Positions 1 to 11,962 of a DNA stretch of 64,000 nt are shown piece by piece. Source of the DNA: Artocarpus heterophyllus (lineage: Eukaryota > Streptophyta > Magnoliopsida > Rosales > Moraceae); contig CM046353.1 of the NCBI GenBank assembly GCA_025403435.1, positions 26,386,259 to 26,450,258 of the forward strand, written 5' to 3'. Positions within the stretch are counted from its first letter, which is position 1. The number at the start of each line of letters is the position of its first letter. Below the pieces are notes generated by a model that was given only the letters and a program-made list of their open reading frames with translations, was not told the DNA's origin and did no database searches. The position numbers and the translations under genes were made by a program.

Positions 1-90
1 AACAGCATCATGACAATAACAGACACCATAGACGACTAGATAACAGCTTGTATTCAGCCATGTCAGGAGAATACAACCACTAAATACTAT
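1..90. other. Sequence beside the left-edge copia LTR, unassigned
   Basis: On the minus strand this would be the first internal bases after the LTR. I do not see a clear TGGTATCAGAGC primer-binding site here, so it may be a decayed leader or flanking DNA beside a solo LTR. No coding signal is visible. Confidence 0.3.
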
Positions 91-2076
91 TGAAAAATGA
101 GTATGCAATGAAATTTTAAAAATTTTTAAATAAGCTCTTTTCCATAAATGAGTTAGACATGCTATATATAATAAATTAATAAAAGATCTTTTCATGCCTT
201 GTAAAATTGGAACTATACAGGATATTGTATGACAAAACTACTATTGAGAATCACATTTGAAAAAGCCTCAACAAACTGGTCTTTCTTGCTATTTTATTTT
301 CCATAACCGAAGTGTAAGTGGGCACAAGTCGTTCGATTATCTTCTTGGTAACTTTTCCCCACAATCACAAGAGAACAATTATAATTACCGTTCTAGATGT
401 TGAATAGTAATCTTATAGAGTGATAGAATTTCTCTCTCAAGAAATCTCTCTTTAAAAACCTCTCAAGTGACTTCACTTATGATAAAAAAAAACCATAGGA
501 AAAATATTTCCTATTTATAGTGGTGAGATGAGGAGTCATTCTTATCTGATTAGGCTTCAATTTTCAAATTAGGATCAATTCCAACAGTTACAACCACGTT
601 AGATGCCGATCACTGACCTGGAAGGGGCTGGTTGACTGCCTATACTAGATCCGTTCGACTGAGTTGATGTAGCAAACATGACCATGTGTTTTTCCAGCTC
701 TTAAAGAGCTACCCAATCCACCCGTTTGAGCTGATTGGATAATTCTTACTTTATTTAATCAGGGAATCTTTTATAGAGCCTTAGTTTGAATTCAAATAAT
801 CTATTAGAAAAGTTCTCTGATTAAAACAGTCATATACAGATAATCTCATATTCAAATTAAATATTTTTAAATAATTCAACATGTTTATCTTGAATTAATT
901 CAACCAATAAACTAAACATGAATGATTAAATCCAATTGATCAAACTTTAACCAATCTTAAGTACTATCTTAAGTTAACAATATGTCAGAAAAACACACCA
1001 TATCATAATAGGAAAATATGTGAGCTAGCAAAGGAGACTCGGTAGAGATATATAGATTAAGGTCCTATAATTATAAAATAAAATATTCTTAACATGTATA
1101 TTTTATAATTATCAACTCAAAAGCTATTCCACTAAAAGCTTAGAGCTGCACTTTTAAACTATATATAAATTACAAAACTCCAATAAGTTAAATGTCTATG
1201 ATATATCATAATGTGTAATATCCTCATAGGATATTCATAATCGGCTTAAAGATAAATTCCATTTTACCTTTCCGATTATATTTATCTTATGTTCGATTGT
1301 CTTAGCATTGGAATACTTACGAATCATAACCAATATTAATAGTATACCATTTGGTTAAACATATGTATCTAAATAGTTGAGCGCTCCAGTTCCCAATTAC
1401 ATGATAATGCCTATAAAAGAATATTATCGACTCTACAAAGCAGTTATGGATTCCATATCTATGAATAAAGAGTCTATGTTGATTAAGAGTCACGTCTTCA
1501 ATGTATCATATGCATACCTTTATATAATTCAGGATATCACCCTTTGATATATCAAAAGACACGAGTAAAAAATATGGATCTATTGATTCATTTTAAGATT
1601 AAAATGTAACAGATATGATTGTCTAAAGTGAGTTAATTTATTCAAATAAAATTATTAAATAAATCAATTCATCTTTAGTCCCGATCCAATATATTGTCAC
1701 CAATGACAATATACCAATGTCTGTACTCGTAGAGTCCCACTTCGATGACCAAGACAAGCCATCTCTCATAAAGAATGTTGACTACATAATAATCTTAACA
1801 TGAATAAAGTGTCTTACTTTATTCCTTCGACTGCAGACCTTTTATATTTAGACTATCACCTTAAGATTTATGTCTTCTATATAATCTCTTAATCATAAGC
1901 ATGATCTTAAAATGTTTAGATTGATAGTCTTAGACTTTTTTTTGCTTATCATACATTCAACATAAAGGAACATAAAGAGGACGTACTCGATATATGAAAT
2001 AAATATGAAACTCTTTATTGATTAAATGTCTTAAAAACAATTACATCATTTAATCCTTAGTTCATCTAGTCTAACA
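91..2076 (-). mobile_element. Copia LTR, relative of the element G LTR
   Basis: Read on the minus strand this segment begins TGTTAGAC at 2076 and follows the element G LTR (55782-57769) block by block over about 2 kb. Shared blocks include the motif TTGAATGTATGATAAG, a 'GGAGCGCTCAAC' block and a 'GTGCAGCTC..AGCTTTTAGTGGA' block. A minus-strand TATAAATA lies at 512-519. The left end near 90 is judged only from where similarity to G fades. Because gypsy sequence starts directly at 2077, the rest of the copia element, if any, lies to the left of the window; a solo LTR is the alternative. It truncates or abuts the 5' end of element A. It is more diverged from G than copies of one insertion would be, so it is a separate family member. 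Confidence 0.75.
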
Positions 2077-2099
2077 AACACCCCATTATCAACAACAAC

Positions 2100-3664
2100 A
2101 GCATCTACCATAACCCTAGTGACCACAATGGCTTAGCAACCACCACGATCACAACGACCATGACGACTCCAATAGCGACAGGACATGCAACTAGAACCAC
2201 TATGCTACTAAACATAGGGCTTAGGTAGATAAAATAGCGACTAAAAGCCATTATGGTCCTGACACTAGTAATAGTCAACACAATCCAACAAATGATATGC
2301 AACATACTCGAACAAAACACTAGGTTGGTTGAAGAAAAGATCAACTAGAAGGTTATGAAGGCAACGAGTAGAACTCTAGTGCTTGACGTATCTCAACGAA
2401 TATTTGTGAAACTTCAATCACCAGAAGAATTATCTTTGTTGTCCCACCAAAATATGACAACCTTATATTCGCTCGGTTCGACGAGACAACAAACCCAAAG
2501 GATCCCCTTCTACAGGACACAGATGCGGTGAGTGCTATGAACATCCTAGATAACATATTAGATGAAATGATGTGTAAGCTGTTTGCCCAAAGTTTGAAGG
2601 GACCAACATTACAATGATTCAGCAACCTTCAGCCAGAATTGATTAATAGTTTTGAAGAACTAGCCGATTTGTTTGTCAAGGCCTACTGAGTGCACATCAA
2701 GATGGGTAAAATGACCAAAGACCTTTGATCAGTTGTCCAAATCCAAGGCAAGTCCCTACAAGCCTAATTAAGATGTTCATCAAGGCTATTTTAGAGCTCT
2801 CAGACTTGGAGGATGGCATAGCTAGAAAGGCATTGAAGAAGGGGCTCTTACACAAATTGCAGTTCAAGGACAAAATTTGCTTAGATTATTTCTAGACAAT
2901 CCAGGAGGCTCTCAATCGAGCAAAAGGATGGATCGATTTGGAGGAGGTGAATGCACAGTGAGAGTGGGAGCTAACTAGGACCAGAGTTTAGAACTAAACA
3001 GAAAAACAACCAATGAAGAATAGGCCAAAGTGATGAGATCGAACAAGAACTCCATAATAGACAAAGTGTAGAAAGAAGGATGAAAGGAAGCCCCAAGGGG
3101 GAACAAGCAACCTTTCTCACCAACAAGTTATGCACTAAACATTTCCTCAATAAAGCTAATTGCTTAGTCGAGGGAAAAGATTACATTCGATGGTTGGGTA
3201 AAATGGCACCAAACCAACCCAAGATAAGTCAAAATATTACGAGCTTCATCAAGATATAGTTAACTTGATAGTCGATTATAATGCCCTACGAACCGAGATT
3301 ACTGAGCTGCTAAAGAACGGGTATTTAAGGTAGTATCTATTATAGAGGGGGAGTTGAACATATAGACTTGACCACAAGAGGGGTTGTTAGAGGAATAACC
3401 AAGCCCAAGAAAAGACACCATCAAACCACCTCTAGTTAGAAAATTAATTAGAGTTATTTACGAAGGCGGAGACACCGCTAACCAAATCAAGGCTCATTAG
3501 AGAAGGGTGAACTAACCAACAAATCGCATAATGAATGACAAAGACTTTGGAGACTAGTCAACCACCTTCCACATGTCAGGTCTTGTAGGTCGTATAATGC
3601 TGTGCTTGTCATAAAACTCAACATCACCAATTAAGAGATTAGCTGAATACTTGTTGACAATGGC
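2100..3664 (+). pseudogene. Element A gag and N-terminal protease remnant
   Basis: A reading frame broken by many stops gives gypsy capsid signatures: a stretch resembling FARFDETTNPKDPL near 2470, then F-S-N-L-Q-P-E-L-I-N-S-F-E-E-L-A-D near 2618-2670, and an ALKKGLLHKLQF-like capsid helix near 2830-2865. Gag would package the element's RNA. The aspartic protease begins near 3648 with L-V-D-N-G, and the sequence stops there because element B starts at 3665. There are in-frame stops at several tryptophan positions (TGG to TGA or TAG), which is consistent with C-to-T decay of methylated DNA; that explanation is inference. Confidence 0.7.
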
Positions 3665-4292
3665 TGTTGATGCTTACCGTTGTCCGGCGTCGGATCAACA
3701 CCCACGTGCGGTTGTGCACGTCCTGACCTCTTCTTAGGCTTGCCCCTGACCGGGAATGTGTACTTGCGAGAGGGATGATTTGGAGAAATGGGATTAGTCA
3801 ATAGACAAGGGCTCTCCGATGCTCAAGGCAAGTATTGCTCAGCAAAGGTCGGCAGCTAGTTAAGTATGAAGAGGTCTCTCTCTCTAAAATGTCATAAATG
3901 CATCCTATTTATAGGCCACCAGCTGGATCGGGTGAAAAATGGGTTTTTCCCATTACCCAGGTGTCACATCAAAGTGTATCAAGCAGTGAGTGACAAGTGT
4001 CGCGTCCATTGCCCAATAGATTGGACTCTATCAGACGGCAGCACGTTTGCCTGGTGTTGGCCTACAAGGATGGGCTGTGACGTATCCTTATGAATAACGT
4101 GGTCCGACCCGGGCTACCGTACATCCCCGAGGTGGCAGTCTTCTTGGGGGCGTGCCCTAGGATAAAATAGAAGGCACCTCGGGAAGGAGTATAAGTCATC
4201 GAGTCAGATAGTAGCCCCTAATGTCTGCCGAGCTTATCTGTCGACCACCAAAGTTAGTGTCCTCGGTGGTGGCGCCGAGCTTACCCTCAACA
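3665..4292 (-). repeat. Element B 3' LTR (628 bp)
   Basis: It starts TGTTGATGC and ends CTCAACA on the plus strand, giving inverted TGTTGA/TCAACA ends. A minus-strand TATAAATA lies at 3906-3913. The outer 72 bp at 4221-4292 are not found in the other copy, which is truncated. Confidence 0.88.
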
Positions 4293-4306
4293 TTAGCCCC
4301 CCAGTT
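4293..4306 (-). other. Element B polypurine tract
   Basis: Read on the minus strand this is AACTGGGGGGCTAA, directly before the 3' LTR start. This is where plus-strand DNA synthesis is primed in LTR elements, and its position fixes the LTR edge at 4292. Confidence 0.7.
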
Positions 4307-4518
4307 CACCTGGTAGGTGTTCGGCCGGGTGGACTATGCCGAGTGGGTGAGGTCGGCTCAAAGGAGGAAGACCAAATGACACTTAGAAGCGGGGTGAGGT
4401 GAAAAGACGTGCGGATCAGACAGGGGACGCGTGTCGCGTTGTAGCCGTCTGTGCGGCTGTCAGGCGTATTAAATGCGCCTTTTGGGTTTTCACGCTCGAA
4501 TTTCCCGCTTAAAATGAC

Positions 4519-4526
4519 TATAAATA
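4519..4526 (+). promoter_or_regulatory. TATA box of the opposite-strand gene in B
   Basis: TATAAATA followed by AGGG lies about 150 bp before the ATG at 4670, on the strand opposite to pol. The spacing suits a plant promoter with a leader of roughly 110-120 bases. No LTR lies upstream on this strand in the correct orientation, so the promoter would be internal to the element. Confidence 0.55.
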
Positions 4527-4669
4527 GGGTCCCTTTCCTTCATAATTTGCACTTCATTTTTAGAAATCTTTCGACCGAAAAATTTTAGCTGCCGAGCTCA
4601 AGTAGTATAGCTGAGGATTACATCAATCCGAGCAACCAAGAACCCGAGCAGGTAATTTCCCAAGCGAAA

Positions 4670-7160
4670 ATGAGCGATTTGTCTGACTCACAGAACGTGG
4701 AGGTTTCATGGTCGGAAAGTAGCGAGGAGAGCAGTAGCTCTTCTTTGACCCAATCCGACACCGAGGTGGCGTCCCAAAGACGGGACGGGGCCAGTCGACT
4801 GGAGCAGATCCTAAGGGTCGATTCCCAGACCGTGCCCGAGCAGGAGTTTTTGAATATGCTGGATGGGCGCAAGCTTATCAGGCCGTCCAGGGAACAAGAC
4901 CCTTATGTAGGGGCGGTGACAGCAGGTTCTTTTTGAGTTTTTCCAAGGGAGAGGACCGAGTTTCAGGCCCACGAGGATGCTCCGAGCACCTCTGGTCGGA
5001 GTGCAAGAGCCCCCGTCCAAGTCACGGGGGTGATTACGGTTGATGTCTCCGATGAGGAGCACGCAGCCGAGGAGACAGGGGCAGAGCAGCCAGAGATAGA
5101 GCAGGAGGTACAGGCCACCCGCGTGCGGGGCGTTACGGTATATCGGATAAGCCACCCCGGGCAAACCTCAGCGGCGAGTTATACAAGTGCCATTACAGAG
5201 TCGCGGTTAGAGACTCTACGCGACGAGTATGGCATTCCTGCCGATGTGGTTCTCGCTGTTCCCGATGAGAGAGACTCACCTTTAGACGCGCCGGAAGGAT
5301 TTATCACGCTTTACGCTGAATTCTTCAAGGCCGGGCTGCGCCTACCACTGCACCGTTTTCTCCGCCAGGCACTTAATGACTTTAATGTGTGCCCGACACA
5401 GTTAAACCTGAACAGCTATAGGTCACTGATCGGGATGTATATTTTGTGGAAGTACCACCGGAGTACTGAGATGCCGTTGGAGGCCTTCAAGCAAGTATCA
5501 AGATGAAGAAGCTTCCTCGGAAGTCCAGCTGGTACTACTTCACCGGCTTCAGAAAGGACTTTATTTTAGGCAATCTCGACTCAGACAAGCTATGGAAGTA
5601 CGAATGGTTCTACGTCGGGGGAAACTTTTTAGCCCGAGCCGGTGAAGCTGTCCCTGAGGATGAACAAGTGCCGAAGTCATTTGAGCAGGGGCACGTTTGG
5701 ACCAAGCGTCCTTGGGCACCGAGCCGCGTTATAAAGGTCGTGGATGAGCTATTCGAAGAGCCAGAGTCGTCCAGGCAACAGTCCTTTCTTCTGAGAATCC
5801 AGCAGTCTTCCCCGAGCCGGGCGTTCTGCCCGAGAATCTGGGCAGGTTACAGTTGCCCGCCCGTGTGACGCGTCCCTTCCAGGGCCAAGCACTTCCCGGT
5901 TCGGGAGGCCGACGAGGGAGCCTTCTTCGTCCAGTACCAAGGACTCGTCCAGTGGCTCCTTCGATGCGGAGCCACCTGTAGCCGACGAGGACCTCGAGGG
6001 CGTAGTTAGGCTCCTATACCCGTCGGGCCAACTCCGGATCGAAGGTCAGCCCGGAACCTTATTAATAGTCGCTCCTTTTTATTCCGACCTTCTCTTGACT
6101 TCAATTTTCTTTGTGCAGAAATGACCGCACCGACCTCCCGTGCTGGCAGGCTCGCCCAGATGGCAAGCCAGAGGAAGGGCAAGGGCAAAGCTGTTGATGT
6201 TGGCAGAAAACGCAAGCGAACGCCAGTGCCCGAGCCCCGACACGCACCGGGCAAGCTTCTTCGTCAGTCCAAGTTCCACCACCTCTGCCACTGCCGATAA
6301 GGTCCTCGCCAGAGGTCGGCTGAGCAGGCGAGGCCGCTAGAGGTTCTTCCGAGGACCTGTAGAGGAGGCGCCCAGACTACCGTGGCATGCTTCTCGAGCG
6401 CCTTAGAGACGTGGCTCCCCCGGATGACTTCTTTATGAACATCCGGGGTGAAGACTTCCAGGACTTGTGCAACATGGCCCTCCGAGCGACTGCCTCAGTA
6501 AGTATCTGAGCTAATCAATAGTTCCGATGACTTCCTGCAACATTGCCAAGGACTAACCCCTTGTAATTTTCATAGTCAAGCACCATTGTGCATATGGTGC
6601 ACTCTATCGGGATAAGGGAGATCCACAAGGAGAAAGAGAGGCACAAGAAGACCCTCCTGCTGAAGATGGACTCCGACAGAGAGCTCAATGATAAGAACAT
6701 TGAGCTAGATCAAGCTAAGGAGGAAGCTTGGAAGGCAAAGTCCGAGGTCAAGGACATGTCGAGGCACCTCAAGGAAGTAGAGGATAAAGCCGCTTGGCTG
6801 GAGAATAAAGCTGCACGGCTAGAAGGGCAGCTGGCAACCCTGCGAACCGAGCACCAGCAATATGTAGCCGGGCTCCCCGACCGCTTAGCCACTGCGGTCG
6901 AAGAGTTTAAGACATCCCCCGAATATACCGACCTCTACTTCGACAAAATGGCCGATCTCCGCGACCATCTGATCGAAAAACATCCTGAGGCGGCTGCATT
7001 CGATTGGTCGGTCATCGCCGAGCAGGACCAGGGCGATGCCGAGCAACAGCGCAATGAGGAGGAGGTCGTCGTTGTAGACGGTGATGATGAAGGAGATGTG
7101 CAGGTTGCCGAGGGAGGCCAGGACGACAACACGGCCGGGGACGAGACCCAGGCTGAGTAA
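4670..7160 (+). pseudogene. Opposite-strand spliced ORF of a Tat element (additional ORF), damaged
   Basis: The gene runs against pol in the block between integrase and the 3' LTR. ATG 4670 opens an acidic Ser-rich N terminus. In-frame TGA at 4934-4936 breaks it, and the same frame then continues to 5506 with a conserved-looking core (RLPLHRFLRQALNDF, then NSYRSLIGMYILWKYH). A one-base loss near 5497 moves the frame to 5503-5790 (SSWYYFTGF, WKYEWFYVGG); a further shift follows. Intron 1 is about 6045-6118 (GAAG/GT..TGCAG), exon 2 carries a basic KRKR cluster near 6207-6219 suggestive of a nuclear signal, and intron 2 is 6498-6575 (GTAAGT..CATAG). Exon 3 to the stop at 7160 is a coiled coil (about 6610-6870) with an acidic tail. 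Antisense additional ORFs are known in Tat elements; their function is unsettled. The exon joins are inference from sites and frame. Confidence 0.7.
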
Positions 7161-7229
7161 ACCTTTCTTTCTCTTACCCCTTTGTATTCGGGCTTGGGAG
7201 GTGCCTGATTTCCTTGTACCTCTTTAGTG

Positions 7230-7235
7230 AATAAA
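7230..7235 (+). promoter_or_regulatory. Polyadenylation signal of the opposite-strand gene
   Basis: AATAAA stands 70 bp after the stop codon at 7160, followed by a T-rich stretch. With the TATA box at 4519 it delimits a transcription unit of about 2.7 kb. Confidence 0.5.
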
Positions 7236-7981
7236 ATTAAAACATTTTATACTTTCCTGTTTTGCGCCCACTTTTTCTTACGTGTAATTTGGTTGTCTTG
7301 TTTTACATCCCACGTAATTTTCAAAGTTAGGCACTTCTCGGGGAGGATCCAGGCTCGGGAAGGATCCCAGGCTGGGCAGTTGTCTGAAAAGAGGTATATA
7401 GTACCTCCGATCTCGGTTAATCCGAGCACTTCTTTTCTCGGTCGCTCCGAGTAGTTATCCTCATCTGCTTAGTTATCCAAGCAAATTCAGGTTTCTGATC
7501 TCGGTCGGGCAGAATATAAACGGTGTATAGCTACCCTTACCCTGTTGCCCCCCGTAGACTTGTTGAAGTTTAAAGAAACTTTACAAGTATAGGACTAATC
7601 GGGCACATAGATGTGCCGAGCAACTTAAAGGTTTCTGTATGACAGACATTATACATATACTGACTAGCCCCCCTGTCCGGTTTGACGAGGATGACTCCCT
7701 TGATGGGGAGTCCACATCCTGTCTTCCGAGCTGGGGTTGTGGCGTCTTAGGCATAATCATCCCTTAAAGACATTGCTCAGGTGGAATGAGTTTAGGGAAG
7801 TGGTGCTTCATTAATGTAATATTTACATGGATTTTTCCAGCCCTGCTCAGCAGGTCTAGTTACAAAACAATTGCGGCTAGAGATCAAAAAGGGAATCTGG
7901 CTCTGATTTGATTGATTTCTATTGGTTTTTTTTTTAAGCATAGAATCTTTTTAAAAGCTCGGCATTCCATGGATGCCCGAG
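7236..7981. other. Noncoding spacer of B between the two opposing genes
   Basis: This lies between the 3' ends of the plus-strand gene and of pol. It has no convincing ORF, only a T-run near 7926 and GC-moderate sequence with repeated GCTCGG words. I see no defined element. Confidence 0.5.
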
Positions 7982-8892
7982 CTAATTCCCCTTAGTATCG
8001 ATCAGCCTGTAAGTGCCTGGTCGCACGACACCTTCGACTTTAAAAGGACCTTCCCATTTCGGACCAAAAGACCCGAGACCAGGTTGTTGAACCGTGATCT
8101 TCTTCATTACTAAGTCACCAACTTTAAAGCTTCGCGGCTGAACCCTTTTGTTGTAATACCGAGCTACAACTTGGTTCCGAGCCGCATTACGAATTAATGC
8201 TCGGTTTTTTTTTTCTTCAAGAAGGTCGAACTCGGTCATCATGAGCTTTAGATTCTGAGCTTCCGCGTATTGCTCAACCCTCAAGCTCGGTAATCCTACC
8301 TCGGCTGGGATGACGGCCTCTGCCCCGTATACCAGGGAGAACGGTGTCTCACCAGTCACAGCTCGCGTAGTTGTTCGGTATGCCCAAAGCACTTGGGGTA
8401 GTTCGTCAATCCACGCACCCTTAAGGCCCTCAAGTTTCTTCCTTAAATTGTCTTTAATAGTCTTGTTTACGGCCTCTACCTGGCCGTTACTCTGCGGATA
8501 GCTCAGGGAAGAGAAAATTTTCTTAATGTCGAGTTTCTCACACAGATGGCGTAATCCCGAGGAGTCAAACTGTTGGCATTTTCAGTTACAATAGTGTGCG
8601 GGATTCCGAACCGACAAACGATATTTTTCCATACAAAGTTGGTGCACTTGGCTTCGGTCATGTTAGTGCAAGGCTCGACTTCAATCCACTTCGTTAGATA
8701 GTCTATGGCGACGATACAATATCTAAATTGCGAACGGGCCGGCGGGAGAGGTCCGATCAAGTCGATGGCCCACTTTGTAAATGGCCATGCCGAAGTCACC
8801 GGATTAAGAGGCTCGACGTGTGAACCTGACACCTTAGCAAACTGCTGGCATTTGAGGCATCTCCGTGCGAAGCTCCTGCAGTCTTGCTGCAT
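7982..8892 (-). pseudogene. Element B integrase (frameshifted)
   Basis: Integrase inserts the cDNA into the genome. Two minus-strand frames make it up. 8892-8503 starts inside the zinc-binding domain (C-x2-C as CLKCQQF) and enters the catalytic core (WAIDLIGPLPP, DYLTKW, FGIPHTIV). 8392-7982 gives the core end and C-terminal domain (LWAYRTTTR, ETPFSLVYGAEAVIP, GDLVMKK, GPKWEGPF). One frameshift near 8560 separates them. The second catalytic aspartate, normally in a T-D-N-G context, reads T-E-N-A here (codon at 8583-8581), which would impair catalysis. There is no chromodomain, as expected for the Tat lineage. Confidence 0.85.
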
Positions 8893-8925
8893 GGTGGGCC
8901 AGTAGTAACCTTGCCGCAGGCATTT

Positions 8926-9837
8926 CTAGGCCAAGGAGCGTCCACCGGAGTGATTGCCACAAGGGCCTTCATGAATCTCTTTCATTAAATATTCGGCCTC
9001 CTTGGGGTTTAGACATTTTAGGTATGGCGTGGTGTAGCCGCGTCGATACAACTTTTCCCCAATCATCGAATATCGGGCCGAGCTATTACGTATCCGACGT
9101 GCTTCTTCACAGTCATCGGGTAATTCGGCTATGGTCAGGTATCGGATGATCAGGTCCATCCATGTGGGTGTCGGCTCGACAGCCAGGCTCATGACCTCCT
9201 TAGTGATGCTTGGTCCAGAGAGTCTTTCAATGGGAACAGACATCGAGTCTATTCCACCTCTCCCAGAAGCTAGTCGGGCAAGGAGATCGGCTTCCACGTT
9301 CTCGGACCGAGGGATTTGCCTAAAAGTGTAGGACTTAAATTGTCCAAGCAACCGTTTTGCTTCCTTTAAATATGCCGTCATCGATTCTGCCCGGGCCTGA
9401 AATCCTCCAGTGACTTGCTGCACCACTAGCATCGAGTCACTATAGATAGCTAGGCGATCGACTCCGAGGTCTCGGGCAATTCGTAATCCGGCTAGCAAAG
9501 CTTCATACTCCGCTTCGTTGTTAGAGGTTTTGAAGTCAAAACAAAGGGCATAAATGACCTTATACCCGTCGGGGCTTGTTAAAATTAAGCCAGCCCCCGA
9601 CCCGTTGACGCAGGTTGAGCCATCGACGTGTAGTTTCCAGTTTCGCTGCGGGGAAAGGTCTTGTTCACTGCAGCTAGCTGTATCTAGCTCCTCAACGGGT
9701 GATTTCTCAACTAAGGGAGCCACTTTTCTGGCTTCTGTAAATTCGGCAAGGAAATCCGCTGGGACTTGAGCCTTTATCGCTGTCCTCGGCACAAATTGTA
9801 CATCATACTGACCCAACTTGACCGACCACTTGGCCAT
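8926..9837 (-). pseudogene. Element B second RNase H domain (Tat-type)
   Basis: This domain degrades RNA in RNA-DNA hybrids. After a linker (DFLAEFTEA), residues from about 70 read WKLHVDGSTCVNGSGAG, then SNNEAEYEALLAGL, IYSDSMLVVQQVTG, and SENVEADLLARLAS. These supply the D..E..D..D residues of an RNase H fold, distinct from the decayed RNase H directly after the reverse transcriptase. A second RNase H of this kind is a hallmark of Tat elements (established knowledge). The C terminus (EAEYLMKEIHEGPCGNHSGGRSLA) is the start of the integrase zinc-binding region. A frameshift between 9917 and 9837 separates it from the reverse transcriptase, and a stop near 8926 from the rest of integrase. Confidence 0.88.
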
Positions 9838-9916
9838 TCGACCTGATATTTTCGGGCTCTGTAAAACTTACCGGAGAGGGAACTTGGTCGGGATCTTGAC
9901 GATATGGCCGCAGCTT

Positions 9917-11230
9917 TCAGATTGTTGTTATTAAGGCGAAGGCCAGCTTCTCCAACGAGGAATACCGCTCCTCGGCACCTTGGAACACGTGGCTGGTATA
10001 GTAGACTGGCCTTTGGATCCCGTTTTCATCTCGGACCAATACCAAACTGACAGCCTTCTCCGAGACGGCTAAATAGGCGGTTAAAACCTCACCAGGTGAA
10101 GGTTTGGACAGGAGCGGGGGTGTGGCTAGGTAAGTTTTTAAGCCTTGGAAAGCATCCTCACACTCCCTGCTCCACTCAAACCTCCCCTTAAGTGCCTTGA
10201 AAAAAGGGTGACACTTGTCGGTAGCCCGGGAGACAAATCTTGATAAGGCGGCCACCATGCCGGTAAGCCTTTGCACGTCTTTCACAGTCTGAGGAGAATG
10301 CATGTCTATGATTGCCTGGGCCTTTGCCGGGTTCACCTCGATTCCTCGTCGGTTAACCAAAAATCTGAGGAATTTACTTGAGCCGACGCCGAAAGCGCAT
10401 TTTGTCGGGTTGAGTTTCATCCCATACTCTCGGAGAATGTCAAAACTAGCTCGGAGGTCGGCCATGTGGTCCTTCGCTTGGACAGACTTTACTAACATGT
10501 CGTCCACGTAGACCTCCATAGTTTTCCCGATCAATCGAGCGAACATTTTGTTAACAAGGCGTTGGTAAGTAGCCCCGGCATTCTTGAGGCCAAACGACAT
10601 TACAACGTAACAGTACAAACCTTGGTCAGTAACAAATGAGGTTTTGATTTGATCCTCTTCGGCCATTCTTATCTGATTATATCCAGAGTATGCGTCCATA
10701 AAGCTCAGTAGCTCGTGTCCGGCTGTGGCATCGACGAGCTGGTCTATCCGAGGAAGTGGGAAGCAGTCCTTCGGGAAGGTCTTGTTAAGATCGGTATAGT
10801 CGATACAGACCCGCCACTTGTCGTTCGCCTTTTTGACGAGGACGACGTTTGCTAACCATTCTGGATACTTGACCTCTCTAATAAATCCAGCCTTCAGGAG
10901 TTTCTGGACTTCATCATTGATCGCAACATATCTCTTCGGGTTGAAGGCCCTTTGTTTTTGTATCACCGGCCTGTGACCAGGTTGGACGTTAAGCCGATGG
11001 CTGATGACGCTCGGATCTATGCCGGGCATGTCCTCATGGGACCATACAAAAATGTCACGGTATTTGGAAAGAAGGGATTCCAGGTCGGCCCGGATCTTAG
11101 GTTGTAACTGTGACCTGAGTTGGACCGTGCGCTCTGGCCTTTCGGGATCCAGGGAGAACGGCACTAAATTTTCGACCGGGGTACCCCTTACCTCTTTCTC
11201 GGGAAACTTGGGGTCTAGGTCCACGAGCAT
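9917..11230 (-). pseudogene. Element B reverse transcriptase and first RNase H
   Basis: The enzyme copies element RNA to DNA. The 437-residue frame shows the gypsy reverse transcriptase motifs in order: YPEWLANVVLVKK, WRVCIDYTDLNK, CFPLPRIDQLVD, SFMDAYSGYNQI, FGLKNAGATYQRL and the catalytic MEVYVDDMLVKS, then the connection and first RNase H region (ALKGRFEWSRECEDAFQGLK, YLAVSEKAVSLVLV, VYYTSHVFQGAEERYSSLEKLAFALI). It is in frame with protease upstream, separated only by the TGA at 11312-11314. The frame ends at 9917 from a downstream frameshift. The YVDD centre is intact, so decay of this domain itself is slight. Confidence 0.92.
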
Positions 11231-11311
11231 CTTTGGCGTCGGATCGGTTGGGAGGTCGGTCTCGTCGATCGAATATACGGCCAGGATTCCCTGTTGCTGA
11301 GCTGAGGCTGC

Positions 11312-11962
11312 TCAGACTGCGTTTGCATAGCAAACCCGGGAGTCCACCTGGGATGAGCGGATCACTCCAACGCCACCATCGGTCAGGAACTTCATCGCCA
11401 AGTGATACGTCGAAACCACAACTTTTAACCCGTTCAGCGTCGGCCGGCCAATGATGATGTTATACTGGGAGGGTTTATCGACGACTAAAAAGTCGACTAC
11501 CCGGGTGACCCTGGTAGCACCTTCTTCGAAAGTTACCGGGAGACTGACCTTCCTGGTTGCCCGAACACACTCACCTGCGAAGCCGAAAAGTGGGGTCCAA
11601 ACCGAGACTAAAGGCGCGTTGCTGATCTTTAACCTGTCGAATGCCTGCTTAAAAAGGATGTCCGCCGAGCTGCCGTTGTCAATTAGGACACGCCGTACAA
11701 TATTGTTGGCGATAGGCAATTCGCAAACCAAGGCATCGTTATGAGGATGCATTAGTCGGTCTGCTTCCTCCTCAGTGAAAGTGATCGGGGTGTCCTCTTG
11801 GCGGCATATCTTATTGACGTGCTCAGACACATTCATGAACTCACCCTGTTCGACCCGCCGAGCTTCTCTGACGTACGATCGTCGCCCACTCGATGTGTCC
11901 CCGGTGACAGGCCTGCCAAGTATTGTATGTACGATATTCGGGGGGTTCCAGGGCGTTCCCAC
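11312..11962 (-). pseudogene. Element B aspartic protease region
   Basis: The protease cuts the Gag-Pol polyprotein. About residue 90 reads RRVLIDNGSSADILF, the gypsy Tat-type active site, followed by FAGE, the flap region and IIIGRPTLNGLKVVVSTYHL. The frame ends at TGA 11312-11314 and resumes in the same frame as the reverse transcriptase. The N-terminal part is the linker from Gag (FTEEEADRLMHPHNDALV). Confidence 0.88.

Noticed and set aside
2105..2344. Hydrophobic minus-strand frame (Val/Ile-rich)
   Set aside because: It is antisense to the decayed element A gag start and arises from its Thr/Asn-rich codons.
3866..4093. 75-codon frame repeated at 13850-14077
   Set aside because: It is conserved only because it lies in both B LTRs, and it covers the TATA box of the LTR.
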